A DNA stretch of 64,000 bases from Crotophaga sulcirostris. Its lineage: Eukaryota > Chordata > Aves > Cuculiformes > Crotophagidae. Position numbers and translations under genes: made by a program. The stretch spans positions 1,137,796-1,201,795 of the forward strand of contig VYZB01000211.1 of assembly GCA_013397455.1 (NCBI GenBank). The letters run 5' to 3'. This document shows, in pieces, positions 39,701 through 52,444 of this stretch (positions within the stretch are counted from its first letter, which is position 1; each line of letters starts with the position of its first letter). The notes beneath the pieces are model-generated. The model made no database searches, was not told the DNA's origin, and was given only the letters and a program-made list of their open reading frames with translations.

Positions 39701-41453
39701 TAAACTCTGCCTTTGTGGATGTATAATCTCAGATTTGGTACAGCAGCCTGAAACCTGTGTAATTAGGAGTGCCTCTCCCCAAATCCTGGCTTAGCTGCCT
39801 GAGCTCTGGAAACGGGACAGGTCAATGGTGACATCAGCTGCCTGGATCCCAACCATTTTCTTGTCAGAAGCAAGGATGATTTATGTAGTGCAAGCACCTT
39901 ATTTGCATTAATCAACTCAGAAGTCAAGCAACCTTCTCTAAATCCCTCAGGAATTGTTTTCTTACATGGAGTGTGTCCAAACACCTATGAGGCTCAGAGT
40001 TACCATTCATGGAGACACAAACCATTGAGGTACCAAGGTGCTAGCAGCTGTAGACAGGATTTTCAGGATGTATACAAATATGTCCTTGAAATTGATACCT
40101 AAGGCTGTTAAGCTACTCAGGTGCTTTAGAACATGTTTCCTTTAGATACAGTCTCTTAAAGATTCAAGTGTGCTTTATTGTGCAGTAAGAGGAGACTGAC
40201 TTTCTTCTTTGAGGGCTATTTTCATGCTGCTAAGTATGTATTCTTCTTTGTTCTTTGTCTAATAAATCTAAAGATAACACCTGAGAAGTTAACATTCTCA
40301 GTCCCATGGCAAAAGTTTGGAGAAGTTTTAACACATTTCAGGACATAGCTACCCTAATGAGATCGTTATCCCCAAACTGCTTTAATCAGGATGCAATAAA
40401 CTGTTTGGAACAAAGTGCTGTAAAAAGCTTCAAACAGAAATTCAGAATCTTACATGGTTCTTGGAAATAGAATCCATCTCTTTTCCTCTGAATTCAGCTC
40501 CTGCAGCATGTTGTTAACCATCTGGTATCTTCCAGGAAAGGAAAAATGTAAACTACATCTGTCCTTTGCATGGCATGGGGGAAAAAATAAAAGGAGCTGC
40601 TATGTTCATATTCAAAAAAGAACAGACTCATTTAAACTTTGGTGAAAGCTTTGTGTTTCTTAACTCTTAAAAGCATGCACACAGTAAAAATTCTCTTTTA
40701 ATTTTTCTTGTACACAATCCATTTTTTTGTACTTGAAAAATTATCTTTGAATTTTTCCTATACCAAATTCGTTTTTGTATGCTACACTGATTTACATGCA
40801 CATATGCAAACCTGCAGTCTCTCTTATTAAAAAGAGCCTCCTGGATAAAACTATTTGAAATGTGTGGTTGTTCACTTGTATTTGTACAACTTATTGTGCT
40901 CATGATTCAGTGTACAATTTTCTACTGAAAATTCTGGCACATCTTGGGGGGTCTTGTGGCTTTCAGGCCAGCAATAGTCCCAGATGCAAATGTAGAAAAA
41001 TTAATTGTGTAAGGATAGTTGTTCTTTGATGATGAATAGGCGCAGTGTGTATGGAGGATGGGTGGGATTTATAAAAAAATATAGAGAACTCAGTATATGA
41101 TGGGATCCTAGAGTTTCAGTCAATAATAAAAGGAAACTCAATAATGCATTTTCTTTTATCCAGCATGCTTTCTAAGTTCCTTCCCCACTTCTTTTTGCCT
41201 AAAAATGGCCTTTCAGAAAGCTGAATACCACATCACTTCTCTTTTCATTTCTCATTAGCTTTATTTGAAAATTCTTCGCCTTATCACCAATATCTGGTTT
41301 ACCCTAGAAAGAATTTGTTTTATGGCATCATAACTGTAGATATCCATAAGGTTCTTCATTATAACCTCTGCTTTTTAATATCATCTTTGGAGTCATCCTG
41401 GTATGTGAGAGGGCTCTGCTCCAAGCTCCAGCATCTCCAACCCTGATTTAGAT
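39701..41453. other. non-genic DNA, nothing firm
   Basis: No gene is supported. 'gatacctaaggctgttaagc' and 'tactcaggtgctttag' near 40090-40130 may be another scrap of old amniote repeat. The remainder is AT-rich unique sequence. Confidence 0.55.
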
Positions 41454-41577
41454 GTTGTGCTCTGAGGGACAGAGAACCGGTCAATGACCTTCTGACCTTC
41501 TGTTGGCTTATAGGTTGGACTTGATGATCTCAGAGGTCTCTTCCAACCTGGTTATACTGTGATACTGTGATACTGTG
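41454..41577 (+). mobile_element. CR1 LINE 3' end with three terminal octamers
   Basis: 'gttgtgctctgagggac' is followed by 'ggttggacttgatgatctca', then 'gaggtctcttccaacctgg', and finally three exact copies of ATACTGTG at 41554-41577. The end repeats of CR1 are 8-mers of this kind (commonly ATTCTGTG or ATTCTATG). ATACTGTG in all three copies suggests that the same variant was copied during target-primed synthesis. The copy is very short, noncoding and 5'-truncated. Similarity may extend upstream to about 41400. Confidence 0.92.
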
Positions 41578-43999
41578 AATCCACCTGGCTAAGTGGTCTG
41601 TAGAGACAGCACTCAGATAGGGAGCAAGAAGAAAACTGAGTCCCAACTAGAAAACTGGAAAATAGGTGGCCAAGAAAGCAATTCTTCTTCAGTGCAGCTG
41701 CTGGCACTGGTAGGTTTCCACCAACTTCAGCAATACTGGTTGAGCTAAGAGTGCTTGAATGGATCAGAGGGGGAGACACATATGACGAACATATCTCACG
41801 GAGGGTGGTGTAACGAGTGGGAAGATACAGCATGCACTGTAGGGGAGGAGGATAGTAAATCTGTGCTTTCATAATTGCCTGTGACTAGACACTTAGGGTA
41901 GGATTCATTTGACAAAACGTAGATGTTTTTGTTTGAGCTACTCACACTCTGCCTTTCATAGGCAGTGGAGAGAGGTGAGTCTTTTTTTAAATATTAGTTT
42001 GTGCTTTTGCATCTTTATTGGTTAAGAAAGAAGAGTTAGTTTTCTACATAATGCAAAGCTTTTCCCTAATCCCTAAAGAAAGAATTTATTACTACTTTGG
42101 CAGAGAGCTGCACTGGAAAATCTTCCTGCTTCAGTTCCCTGGACAATGTTCTCCCTGAAATATGGTTTGACTGTTCTGAACAGTGCATTGCAAATTCACA
42201 CACAGCGATATTGACATCTAGCTTTAGCATATGGGATACAGATAGTCCTTGACTGCTGAACAGCTGTGCTGCTTTGAAAAGAAACAATTGCCTTTGAAGA
42301 CTATGGGATATAGAGTAGGCCTTGTCCTACCCCACACATCTTGCTGACATTTCTTTTTCTAAATTACAAGTCTGTTTATTGAATTTCCACAGTATAAAAC
42401 CACCAAAATTTATAAGAGACTGAAGTAGATGGTGATATTGTCAGATACACCAGCAAACGATCTATTGACAACACATGTTAGGAATCAGTCCATTACAATT
42501 AGCCAAGAACAATGCCAGAAGATGATGGTACTGAATAAGAACAAACAAACAAGCACAAAAGAAGGGACAAGAGAAGTACTGAAGGTTCCAAAAATGTTCC
42601 CATCAATTTTGTATGTAAAAAAACCACTTTGATGAATAAACCAAGAGGTTTTGCAGCAATCTCAGCAACTATAATATAGTGAGCTCATTTACACAGTAAC
42701 ACAGTGCTGCTATAAGCTGAACATCAGCTGTCAGTTTGTCAGGAAGTGTTCCTCCATAGCAAAGTGAAATGCAGTTATTCAGGAAAGGAAAGAAAATCTT
42801 TGCAACCTAAATTTATCTCAAGAAAAACAAAAACATGGGCATATCTTGTTCCAAATTATGCTGTATAAAGAACATTGCAAATTGAAGTTGGTTGTTTAAA
42901 CTTTGCTTTTTTTTTTGCAGCCCACGATCCTTATATGATTTGGTAATGGAGGACTGCATTATCCCATTCATACACATCTCACATACTTTCCACCTAGTAA
43001 AAGTTTTTGTTGCCAGGTTAACTGTAGACATTTTCCATCAGTTCTGTACCTTATGCCATGACTTCTGGATGGGTAGATTTAAAGGTTACAGATGCCATTA
43101 CGAATGCCAAGTCAGCCCAAAGTGTAACAGTTTCGCCAGTAAATTTTGTATCGGAGCCATGGTATCTGTGTGAAAGACAGTGCATGTTTAAATGTAGGTG
43201 TTTAGTACTGATTTAAAGATTGCAGCACCTGAATTAACCCCTCTGAACTGAGGTGCCTATATTAGCAGTCACTTGAGGTTTTCTGAGTACTGAGTGAAGT
43301 AAGAAGCAGCAGCATTGGGGTGAATGAGGCTGAATTTAACTTTGGAAGGTGCCTACTGAATATTCATGAAGCTGTTAGCCTCCTGTGTGAGTTATGTGCT
43401 TGAAACCTGAATGGGACAAATCTAGAGCTAAGTGGGCTAAAGTTATTGTAGGCAAATTCTAGCAAAAAGAAAATTAAGTGAAATGTTGTGGAATAATACG
43501 TTGGCTATACAACAGAACCTCCTGGCAACACAACTCAATGACTCATCAGAATAACTAAAAATTGCTGGCAGTACTGGAAACTGAGGGGACTGTTGAAATA
43601 AAGGAATCACAGCGATTTTTCAAAGGAAAAGAAACGATTGCTATTTATTCAATTCTGAGTGATGGGAAAGAGTGCAGATTTGTACTGTTCTAGCAGATCA
43701 GTTCATGATCAAAGCCTTTTAATGCAATAGAACCTTTCACAAAATTTATTTGTACTAAAAAAACTAATGTGACAAAAAACTACGAACCAAGCAGCCAAAT
43801 AAACCAAAGATGTATTTTCAAAATATTTTAGATATATTTTCAAAGTTTTTTATCTTCTTACATTTTCACTTCCCAGCAAATTATTATTTTTTCTTACCCC
43901 TACCAAGTTCATGCAAGTCATATTATTTTATTTCACCTTTATTTATCATTAATTTTTCCTAAATTTGGCCTTCTGTTTCCAGTATCTTTTTTAGAAGCT
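41578..43999. other. AT-rich non-genic DNA with one exon-like segment
   Basis: No gene is supported. A strong polypyrimidine tract ending in 'tttgcag' at 42920 precedes an open frame on the plus strand, which is discussed as a candidate. 'cacctgaattaacccctctg' followed by 'aactgaggtgcctat' near 43228-43262 may be old amniote repeat. The rest is unremarkable. Confidence 0.5.
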
Positions 44000-44310
44000 T
44001 CTTACCACACACTTTAAATACATGGGACACGCCCTTTCCAGCTCGCTCTCTGCTTCAGGCGGAGTGGAGCAGAAAGTTTGCAGCAAAGATGCTAAATGCC
44101 TCTTTCATACCATCTTCTGGGAAGAAATGTCATCAGTAGCTCAACCTCCAACTCCAAAGTGTCCTTAATTGGTTTGGCAGATGATCTCCCAGAAATGACA
44201 AGTCTTTTCACTGAAGAATCTGTGGTACGTGTAATTTCAAAATATTCCTTGCACTGTTCCAAATTCAGTACTGCACCATGGTACAGTAAACAGCTATGAA
44301 CCAAAATGCG
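44000..44310. promoter_or_regulatory. CpG-bearing patch with TATA-like box, candidate promoter or conserved element
   Basis: TTTAAATA at 44013-44020 is followed by 'gggacacgccctttcc', 'agctcgctctctgc' and 'ttcaggcggagtgg'. Three CpGs fall within about 45 bp in a region otherwise poor in them. An ATG at 44089 opens a frame of only 16 codons. The opposite strand has an open frame of about 70 codons (44304-44092), beginning upstream of 'AVLNLEQCKEYFEI' and ending RRWYERGI before TAG. Its codon content is plausible, but it has no recognisable domain. It could be a plus-strand promoter, a minus-strand 3'-terminal exon, or neither. Evidence is sequence composition only. Confidence 0.2.
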
Positions 44311-44340
44311 TTACAGGGTTTTTGCAGAGTGCAAATGCAA

Positions 44341-44366
44341 GAATAAAGAAAGAAAGAAAAAAAAAT
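44341..44366 (+). repeat. (GAAA)n / A-rich tract
   Basis: Repeated AAAG units run into nine A. Simple sequence. Confidence 0.75.
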
Positions 44367-47300
44367 ATTGTAGAGTCCAAACTCCATTTTTCAGAACATT
44401 ACCATATTTTTTACTCAAAATCTTAACACTTCCCTACCAGACTGCATGATTCATGGCTGTGTTGCTCTGTTCTCTGTTCTGACACTTGGCTGGCCCATAT
44501 TAAGATGCTTTGAGAATGTACCGTGATCTCTCATTTCACTGAAACATCACAGAGTGTACAAAGGCCAAAACAAGAAACAGGATATAAGAACATCCATATT
44601 TAGCTGCCTCACTTATCTTGGCACCCATACTCTATTCTCTTTACCCCACCTTATACTAGTGATGAGATCTCCCTGATGAGCTATCAGTACCTTAATGACA
44701 AGAATGAGCACCGTAAGAAATATGTACAAATGAAGACTAATAAGTAATAATAAGTATTCCCACCAAATGTTTACTAGTAATTGGCTTGAAAAGCTATTTA
44801 AAATCCAAATCCCCACAAGCACAGAAGCTGTTTAAGTTAAAACCAAAGCAAGATTCTCAAATTATGGGTATCAGGGGTCTGATCCTGTAAACATGGTCAA
44901 AGCATAGCAAAATGTATAGCCAGGGTGTGCTTTTGTACTGTACCCTATATAATTAAACTATTCTGCTGGATAAGTGCAACGCAGACTCTCGCTCAACAGA
45001 GGTAAGAGACTGGATCCAGGCCACCCATGTTCCTAGTAAAAAGCCCAAGTTCTTTGGTCTCAGCTCCTCTTGCCACAGTTATTTTATTTGGTGTTCTGAA
45101 GTGGGTATTTGTACCTGGATGTTCCATCCCTAAACATGAATTCTGTTGCCAGTTTCTTTTTGGACTTAAGCAGGCAGTAAGGGAATACAAATTCAAAAAA
45201 TTTCCAGTATTTCACTGTCTTTTTGTTGGTGATATAACCACGTGAAACCTATTCTGTATTAAAGTATTACAGAGTAAAAACTGATCCCAGGAACACATGC
45301 ACCTCTCCCTTTCCTCAGAATGGTTTTGTTTGGACCTTCTGGGATACTTCAGGCTGTAGTGAAGGCATATTCAATGCTCTTATTGGTAGAGACTGATGTT
45401 AGTGAGGGGGCACATGGAAATTCATGTCCAAACCATTGAAATTTGGGAATTTTTCAAAATCCTGATCCTATTTTTTTTCACCGGTTTAGGCAACGTTTTA
45501 GAGGAAATTTAAGGAAGGCTTTGGGGATAATTGATGATGGCATTGTCTGTTCTGAAAGGTCAAAGAAGAAGTTATTAAAAGGAGGAATTTTAGACAAGGA
45601 ATGGATGGCATATATTTTTAAGTGATAAGCCCATAGGATGCTAAATATGTCCTCCTGGAAATTTTAAAAATGTAAACCATCATTACTCTGTTCTGTTCTG
45701 TGGTTGCAAGCACTGGTGCCAGGATTTTTTTTATGCTTGTAGTAACAAAATCTCTCTCCCTCTCCCTTTGCCCTTAGCTAGCCTTCCCAGGCCAGGAATT
45801 ACAGTGGATTTTAGGAGGGAGCCTTTTACATTTGGTTTATATACACTTGTGTTTACACATACATAAATCTGTGTACAGCGCAGTGAATATTACCTTTGTG
45901 TGCTTGATCCTCAAAGTCTTTGACTTAGGGAAAAGACAAGAATGCCTTCTATGAAAAGATGACTTTTTAAAAAACAGAAGCAATAAGTCTACTTTACAAA
46001 TATTTTAAGGAAAATCTAGATTTTTACCTATTCACTGTGACTTATTCCTACTCTATATAGTTCTTCTGCGTGCATTCTGTATGGGAAAATATCATTGTCA
46101 TCAACAGAAGCATCATATGAGCCATAAATTTGGCAAATTAATGTTTCTCAAACATAGGTTTTATTCCTAGTTTTAAATTATGTACAATTTCAAAAATCTT
46201 TTTCAATACTCACTGAAGTTAATGTAAAGAAAGACAGTTATTTATTCCTGAGGGCTTCAGATCAAGATTGGGAAATGGGTCAATGAGAGCACATTAATAC
46301 AGAAGTGTTTTTCAGACTTGACATTTCTAATCCTTCTTGCCTTTGTTTTTTGAGCCACATGGTTCATGGTCAATAAAAAGATGTTATACTGTTGTACGTG
46401 CTGTAACTGAACCAATAACTTAAGTTGCACTATAACTAAATCATAACCTTTGGACAAGTCACAAGGAAAATGTATTTGCTTTATTGATTTTTAGTCTCAT
46501 CTGCACTGATTGATCATTTACTTTAAACACAAAGACTGAAACAAGGATATGCAAATGCATGGATCTTTAGTCTGACTAAATGTCATATAAAGCAAAACAA
46601 TCTTTTGAGACTTAACTTAATAAGCAAATTAATTTATTCCTTCATTATCACTTCTTGCAACTATTTCAAAACAGTAGTAGTAAGAAACTAGTTTAATTAA
46701 TATTTTTGTTAAGGAATTAGCCAGAGACATGCTTCAATTTTTGTGCTTTTTTTTTCTAACAAATGTAACCTGTATGGTAGTAGCATCCAGAAGTCTGAGC
46801 CAGGCTGCGGGAAAAAGTGTCATAGGTACATTACTGACTTATTAGAAAAGAGGTTCTTTTCCTGGTAACAGTGCAGCCTAAATTAGGATACTTGCATTGA
46901 ATACACCTTTGTTCTCTTTGTTCCTACAAAATTATTCTTTATATTTTATTGAAATTAAACATATGGTGCTCTTTCTGCTGTTTGATTAACTGCAACATTT
47001 TGAAGAGAAAAGAAATCAAAGAGATTTCAAATTAGCTGTAAAAATGCTTGCCCTGCAAGTCTTTAAAAAATATTTGAACAAACTTTTGTAAGGAATTTGA
47101 AGGAAATGATATCATGTGTTTCTTTAGGCACTGTCATCAATCCAAAACAATAACCTTAGGAAAATCTGTAGAATCATATATTGTTCTTTAACAACAGAGT
47201 CTATCTCCATGGCAAAGAGTGTTGCGCAAGGAAGGGTATTTTAGCTCAGAAGCACTCCATGCTAACAGGGCCATAAAGTTTCCAGGCAGAGCTGGTTTGC

Positions 47301-50300
47301 ATTCAGCTTGCTCTTGATATCGGCAAAGAACCTCAGGACTTTTGCGTGTGTCCACATAATTATGCATGCACATACCCAATGTGGGAAATTGTCTGAGAAG
47401 AAGTGCTGTTCAGTGTGGATTGGACAGTAATATTTCTTGCTCTCAGAAAACCTTTTTACAGATAGCGCTTTTACAATACCTATAAATAATGTGTCAATAT
47501 TATTTGATAGCATTTTCTGGACATTGAACAGATGCCTGTGCCTCTAAAACCTGGTATAAAACATTTTAATAATATTCAGAAACAAAAAGGACAGGCATTT
47601 TTAAACAAAAGTCATTCTACATTTTATTCTTATCTCTAAACCCAACATTAAGAGATCACATAAACATCTGATTTAGAGGGAATTTAAACTCAGATGACAA
47701 GTTGCATGAAGGGGCTCAGAAATGGTATTTGCTTGAACTCATAACTATCCATCCTTCTGTAATTTAGACAAGACATCCACAAAAAATAAAAGGGAAAAAA
47801 AAGACATAGATCCCTTCACAGTCCACTGCTACTCTCAGATGCTCTTTACTCCACGTGGTCATGTAATGTGCTCCTGATATCAGGTTTACTACTGTCTATC
47901 TGGCCACTACTTGCTTAAACGTATGGTCCTAGAAAAGCACTGGTACATACTCATTTCATTATATGTATACATGTCAAAAGTGATCTATTTTCAGCACTGA
48001 ACATGGACAAGCATATCAGAGACTTTTAAATAGAGAAATAAAACATTGCTCTCATCTTCCCAAGACACTGCTCTTCTTTGAAATTCCTCTTTACTGTTCC
48101 TCAGTCTTCTCTTATTATCCAGGACAAATGTTTGGATATACTCCCTGCTTCAAGAAATTATAGATATCTCCTCTTGAACTCAAGCAATAAGAAGACCATA
48201 GTTTCTTTATAAGCTAACAATGGGCTGAACTTTTATTTTTTGTTAAAAAAAGGCATGGGAGTAAGATTAAATTTGAACCATTGAACTGACATTGTAGGTT
48301 AAGAAACAAAAGCAGAAAGAGATATAAGGCATGGAAATATGAAAGAAATTGAAGACAAATGGATTTGTGTCCATTTTGAAGGATAAAATATATTCATTTT
48401 GAGGTCTGAATGATTCACAAGTGTAACTTTTGATTAACTTAGAACTTTCTACAATCTAAGAGGCTCATCTGCCTTGTGTGTACAGTATTTTAGAATTCTT
48501 GTCTTATATAATAAAATTACAGATTTTTTTTTATATAGCACAAGGGATGTTAATCAATTCTCGTTTTCATATTATAATTATTACAATTATTATTTGTTGA
48601 ATAAACATGCTTATATTGTTATTTTAATCTTATTATACTTTTCAAACTATACAGTCAGTTCAGGCCTCTCTGGTTTGTGACTCGTGTGAACTTACCCTTT
48701 TTCCCTTCAGAATTATTTCAATCTGCAAATGAAAGGAAAAAAAAAGGGAGTGGTGGAATACTAATTTCAGACTACATGTTGTTCATGAACTGTTTGTTTA
48801 ACTCTATTTGTATTGGTTGGGTTGATATTAGTGTCACATGATAATCCTTTTCCTCATGAATGCAAGCTAAAACTGAATCACAAAACAATTGCTAGTGACT
48901 AACAGCAATCACTCTCATTTTTATTATCTAGTCACAATAGCAGTTGAGAAACTTTTTAGTCCCAGACATTTTCAGAGTGACCTGGCAACTGTCAGCGTTC
49001 TCGGAACAGAGACTGCGACTGAGAATGAAATAGACTGGCCATGTTCGCCGGCCATGTTTATACACACATACAGATATTCAGTATTATACAGACCAGCTAT
49101 ACAAATGATAGCTTTCCCATCTCACCTACTTCACCACCAGCAACTTTTAAGGGCAATTTGATGGTGTTCTCATATAGAGCGAAGTGACGTAGGTTACAGA
49201 TAGAAGTCCTGTTTGTACAAGCAAATCCTACATTTACATGAATGACAATGGAAAATACATTGTGTCTATGCTTTTGCAAGTGGAAAGCCCCCAGGAAGTA
49301 GGTCCTGAATGATTTTCTGTTAATTACCTGTAAGTAGAATTCCTTTCCACTTACAATCATACCGTGGCTGCTGTTTGTCTCAAGTAAACATCCCAACAGA
49401 AGCTCTCAATGAGTACCTAAAGATGCCCTATACCAGGAAAGAGATCATATCCTGAGTGCTTCAGCTCTTCTGGCACTGTGGATTCTTTATTTTATTTGAT
49501 TGTGAGCTGCGTAAGCTGCATTTTTTTAATATATATTTGTAGCTCTGCCCTCACAAATCTATGATTCATGACAGGAATGCAGCTTGGATCTCCTGCAATG
49601 TAAGCAGCTGCAGATACTTCAAATACTTGGGTACATGTGATCCAGCAGCTTGCTATAAATTTGCCCCTAAAAATAAAGTAACAAGTGATTGAACAGTGAT
49701 AGGAATTAAACACAGCAGTGAGTGAATGGAATGCACAAGTCCTTACCTCAGGACCTTTTATTACGGCAATTGCTATAATTAAAATCAAAACGAAAAAAGA
49801 AACACCCTAGAATACTATCTTGGAACAAACTTACCGCAAGAACCCTTTAAAGGTCTTTTTTTGTACTGTTAGACACTGAGAAAAGGTATTTACTGGTATG
49901 CAATGTCACCAAGCATGATATTTATGTTGTTACATCATCTGAGTCAATTGCATTTCCACTTTCCACAAGTTACTGAACTAGTTCAGTTTCAAATTTCCCC
50001 TAAGTTTTTATCATGCAAACAAAATAGTCAAGCAACAACACTGAGCTTTTGGTACAGAAAGGATATTTTACTGTTTGATTTGCATGGAGACTCACTGAAA
50101 ATGCACAGGATAAACATAAGAATTCCCACTGACAACAACCAGTTTTGGATCTGTCTCTGATGAGTGAAAGTCCGAGTTTTCATAGCCTCTTATGTCTGGA
50201 TTTTTCATTTATTTGTTCTCATTTTGGTACTGATGCTGGCTGTGTTCAAAAATCCACACAGGATGAAGGAGTATGTCATCATCTCTCTGAACTGATAATT

Positions 50301-52369
50301 TTGTGTCATCTCAGTTTTCAAATACAATATTGATATAAAATTTTGGAGGATATTGAAAATTTTAGAAGAGAGTTTTCACAGTCAAATCATGTTATTAGAT
50401 CCCACTAGCAAAGCTGAGAATTGCTAGCTGGGATCTTGCCTGGGAATTTCAACTTAGAGGCCAAAGAGTAAATGAGAATTGGGTTTAGCTACACTGTGCA
50501 CTTAATTTCTAGAAGAAATTTATTCTTTTTGCCAAGACCCTTATCAGAGGAGATTTATAGACTCATGCCTACATGTTTCCTCTTTTGTAGTCCTTTTGCT
50601 TCTGCCGTTTTCAGACTCCTGTCTTAAGCAAGGGTGCAGAATTGCCATTTTTGAAAGGGGAACATTAGACTCAGATTTGTCAAGTACCTGTGTGCCTCTC
50701 CTTGTCACGTGAGGTGGCTGGACAAGAACTCCTAACTTTCTATGTCTACAGGCTGGGCATTTGGTCTGACCTGGACTCCCAGGCTCTTTCTTCATCAAGA
50801 GAAAGATGAAGGCACCTCCAGAAGGTACAACTGGTGTGTTGGGGGTTGAATCAGGGAGGAATGCCAAAGGGAAAACAGTGAATGTTTGAGAACAGTGCTA
50901 TTTCCTGAAGTCTTTGTTGAGTTAATTAGAACTGAGTTATAATTAACTGACACAACCAATTCTGAAGTTGATTTGTTTAAAAATATGTCTGCTTAGATAC
51001 AATGTGTCCAATTTTCTGTTTCTTCCCTGAAGCTCTCCTTTTGTCTCAGTAAAATCCATTACGGTACAGCAGCCGTATTGCACACTACTTCAAATACATG
51101 CAACATCACTTTTGCTGTGAAGCACCCTGTTCATGTGTCTCCATCAAGTGTGGTTTGTATCTCCCTCTTTAAATGTGAATATACAGGAAAAAAACCCAGT
51201 GTTTATTTTGCTCTTGAAATCTGCACTAGATGTTTAATATGTTTAGTATGATTTGCCATTAAGAAAGGATTCCGTATTTAAAAGGAAGCTTATGAGGATA
51301 TAGGTAAGTGTGAGTGTGGTCTTTTCAGAAGAATGCTTGAAGACCTGTTTTTGGACACTAGGTAAGGAAAAAGATCACTTAACCTCACTTGAATAAGTGG
51401 AGATTAAAGGTTAAAAGCTTTAAAGCTTTAAAATGCATTAGCAACAGAACAATAAATACAATCCATGGAGACATGGGGGAATTAGCAAAACAAATGTTAA
51501 ACTAAGAAATGCACTCTAAGATCCACTGGAATCTCCACACAAAGTCTGAATGCAGAGCACATTTAAACGTTGCACTGGTTGTTTGAAAATTATCTTTGTA
51601 TTCCCTTATATTGGCTCTAATGAAGATAATACTAAACCTAGCCATGAATTATGCAAGCAAGTTTTATGTAGATCTTTCCATGGTTTAGCCTCCCTGGAGT
51701 TTTGGAGTTTTTACCATATACCTCATTTAACCTATTGTGCATTGGCTGCGTTTGTATTGCGGAAGCATCAATAATGTAGCCAAAATTCAGTTAAAAAAAA
51801 ACTCCTGTACAATGTTAGGGAAAACAGAGCTACTGTCTTCAGTGATGTAGCCTTATTTTGTTGTAGACAAAATATAATTTATTATGAATGTAACTTCTAC
51901 TTAATAACAGCATTTGACTTTTATATAGATATATTTTAATTTGTATCATGGATACCTTCAACAAATGCACTGATTCTCTATTTACCTTATAAACAAACTG
52001 ATTCTTATAGCTCAGTAAACCCCACAAACAATGTGATGAACACTTCATAAAAACACAGCAGCCTTCACAAAGAAGTATGTCCTCAGGCAAGACATACTGC
52101 AACAGTCTAACTGCAAACTAGGGAAGCTGTATATTAATAGGGAGTATCTATCTGAGAAAAGAGTGAACAAAAAGTAAAAATACAATTTTTATCTATTTTC
52201 ACTATTGAAATACGTGGAAGCACCTATATAGTTTCAACAGGACTCCCAAACATGTCAGTCCCCAGTCAACACCTCTACTTGATCTTTTGCATGAAGGGCA
52301 AAATATTGCTGAAGATTGGTGTCTGATATAAGTCCTGTGCTTGTAAATACAACAGATTCGGCATTGCCC
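44367..52369. other. long AT-rich non-genic stretch
   Basis: No gene, RNA gene or recent transposon is recognised over 8 kb. Small features are a pyrimidine-rich run at 45750-45776, a direct repeat GGCCATGTT flanking a 'cgccg' core near 49037-49059, and the AT-rich palindromic 'ttaaagctttaaagctttaa' type motif near 51411-51433. The longest frames (about 107 codons, minus, 50544-50867) show no domain. Confidence 0.55.
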
Positions 52370-52444
52370 ACGTAGTGGGTAAAATCCTACCCCCACAGAA
52401 GTCAATGGCAAAATTTTGATCCACTTCAATCAAGTGGTGATGCT
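52370..52444. repeat. ancient amniote repeat of the 'gaagtcaatgg' palindromic type
   Basis: 'gtgggtaaaatcctaccccc' leads into 'acagaagtcaatggcaaaat', then 'tttgatccacttcaatcaag'. The layout 'aaaatcctnnccccactgaagtcaatggcaaaa...' is familiar from old interspersed repeats abundant in birds and other sauropsids. This copy keeps both the 'gaagtcaatgg' half and a degraded 'cttcaat' inverted half. It is noncoding. The family name is not recalled with certainty. Confidence 0.5.
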
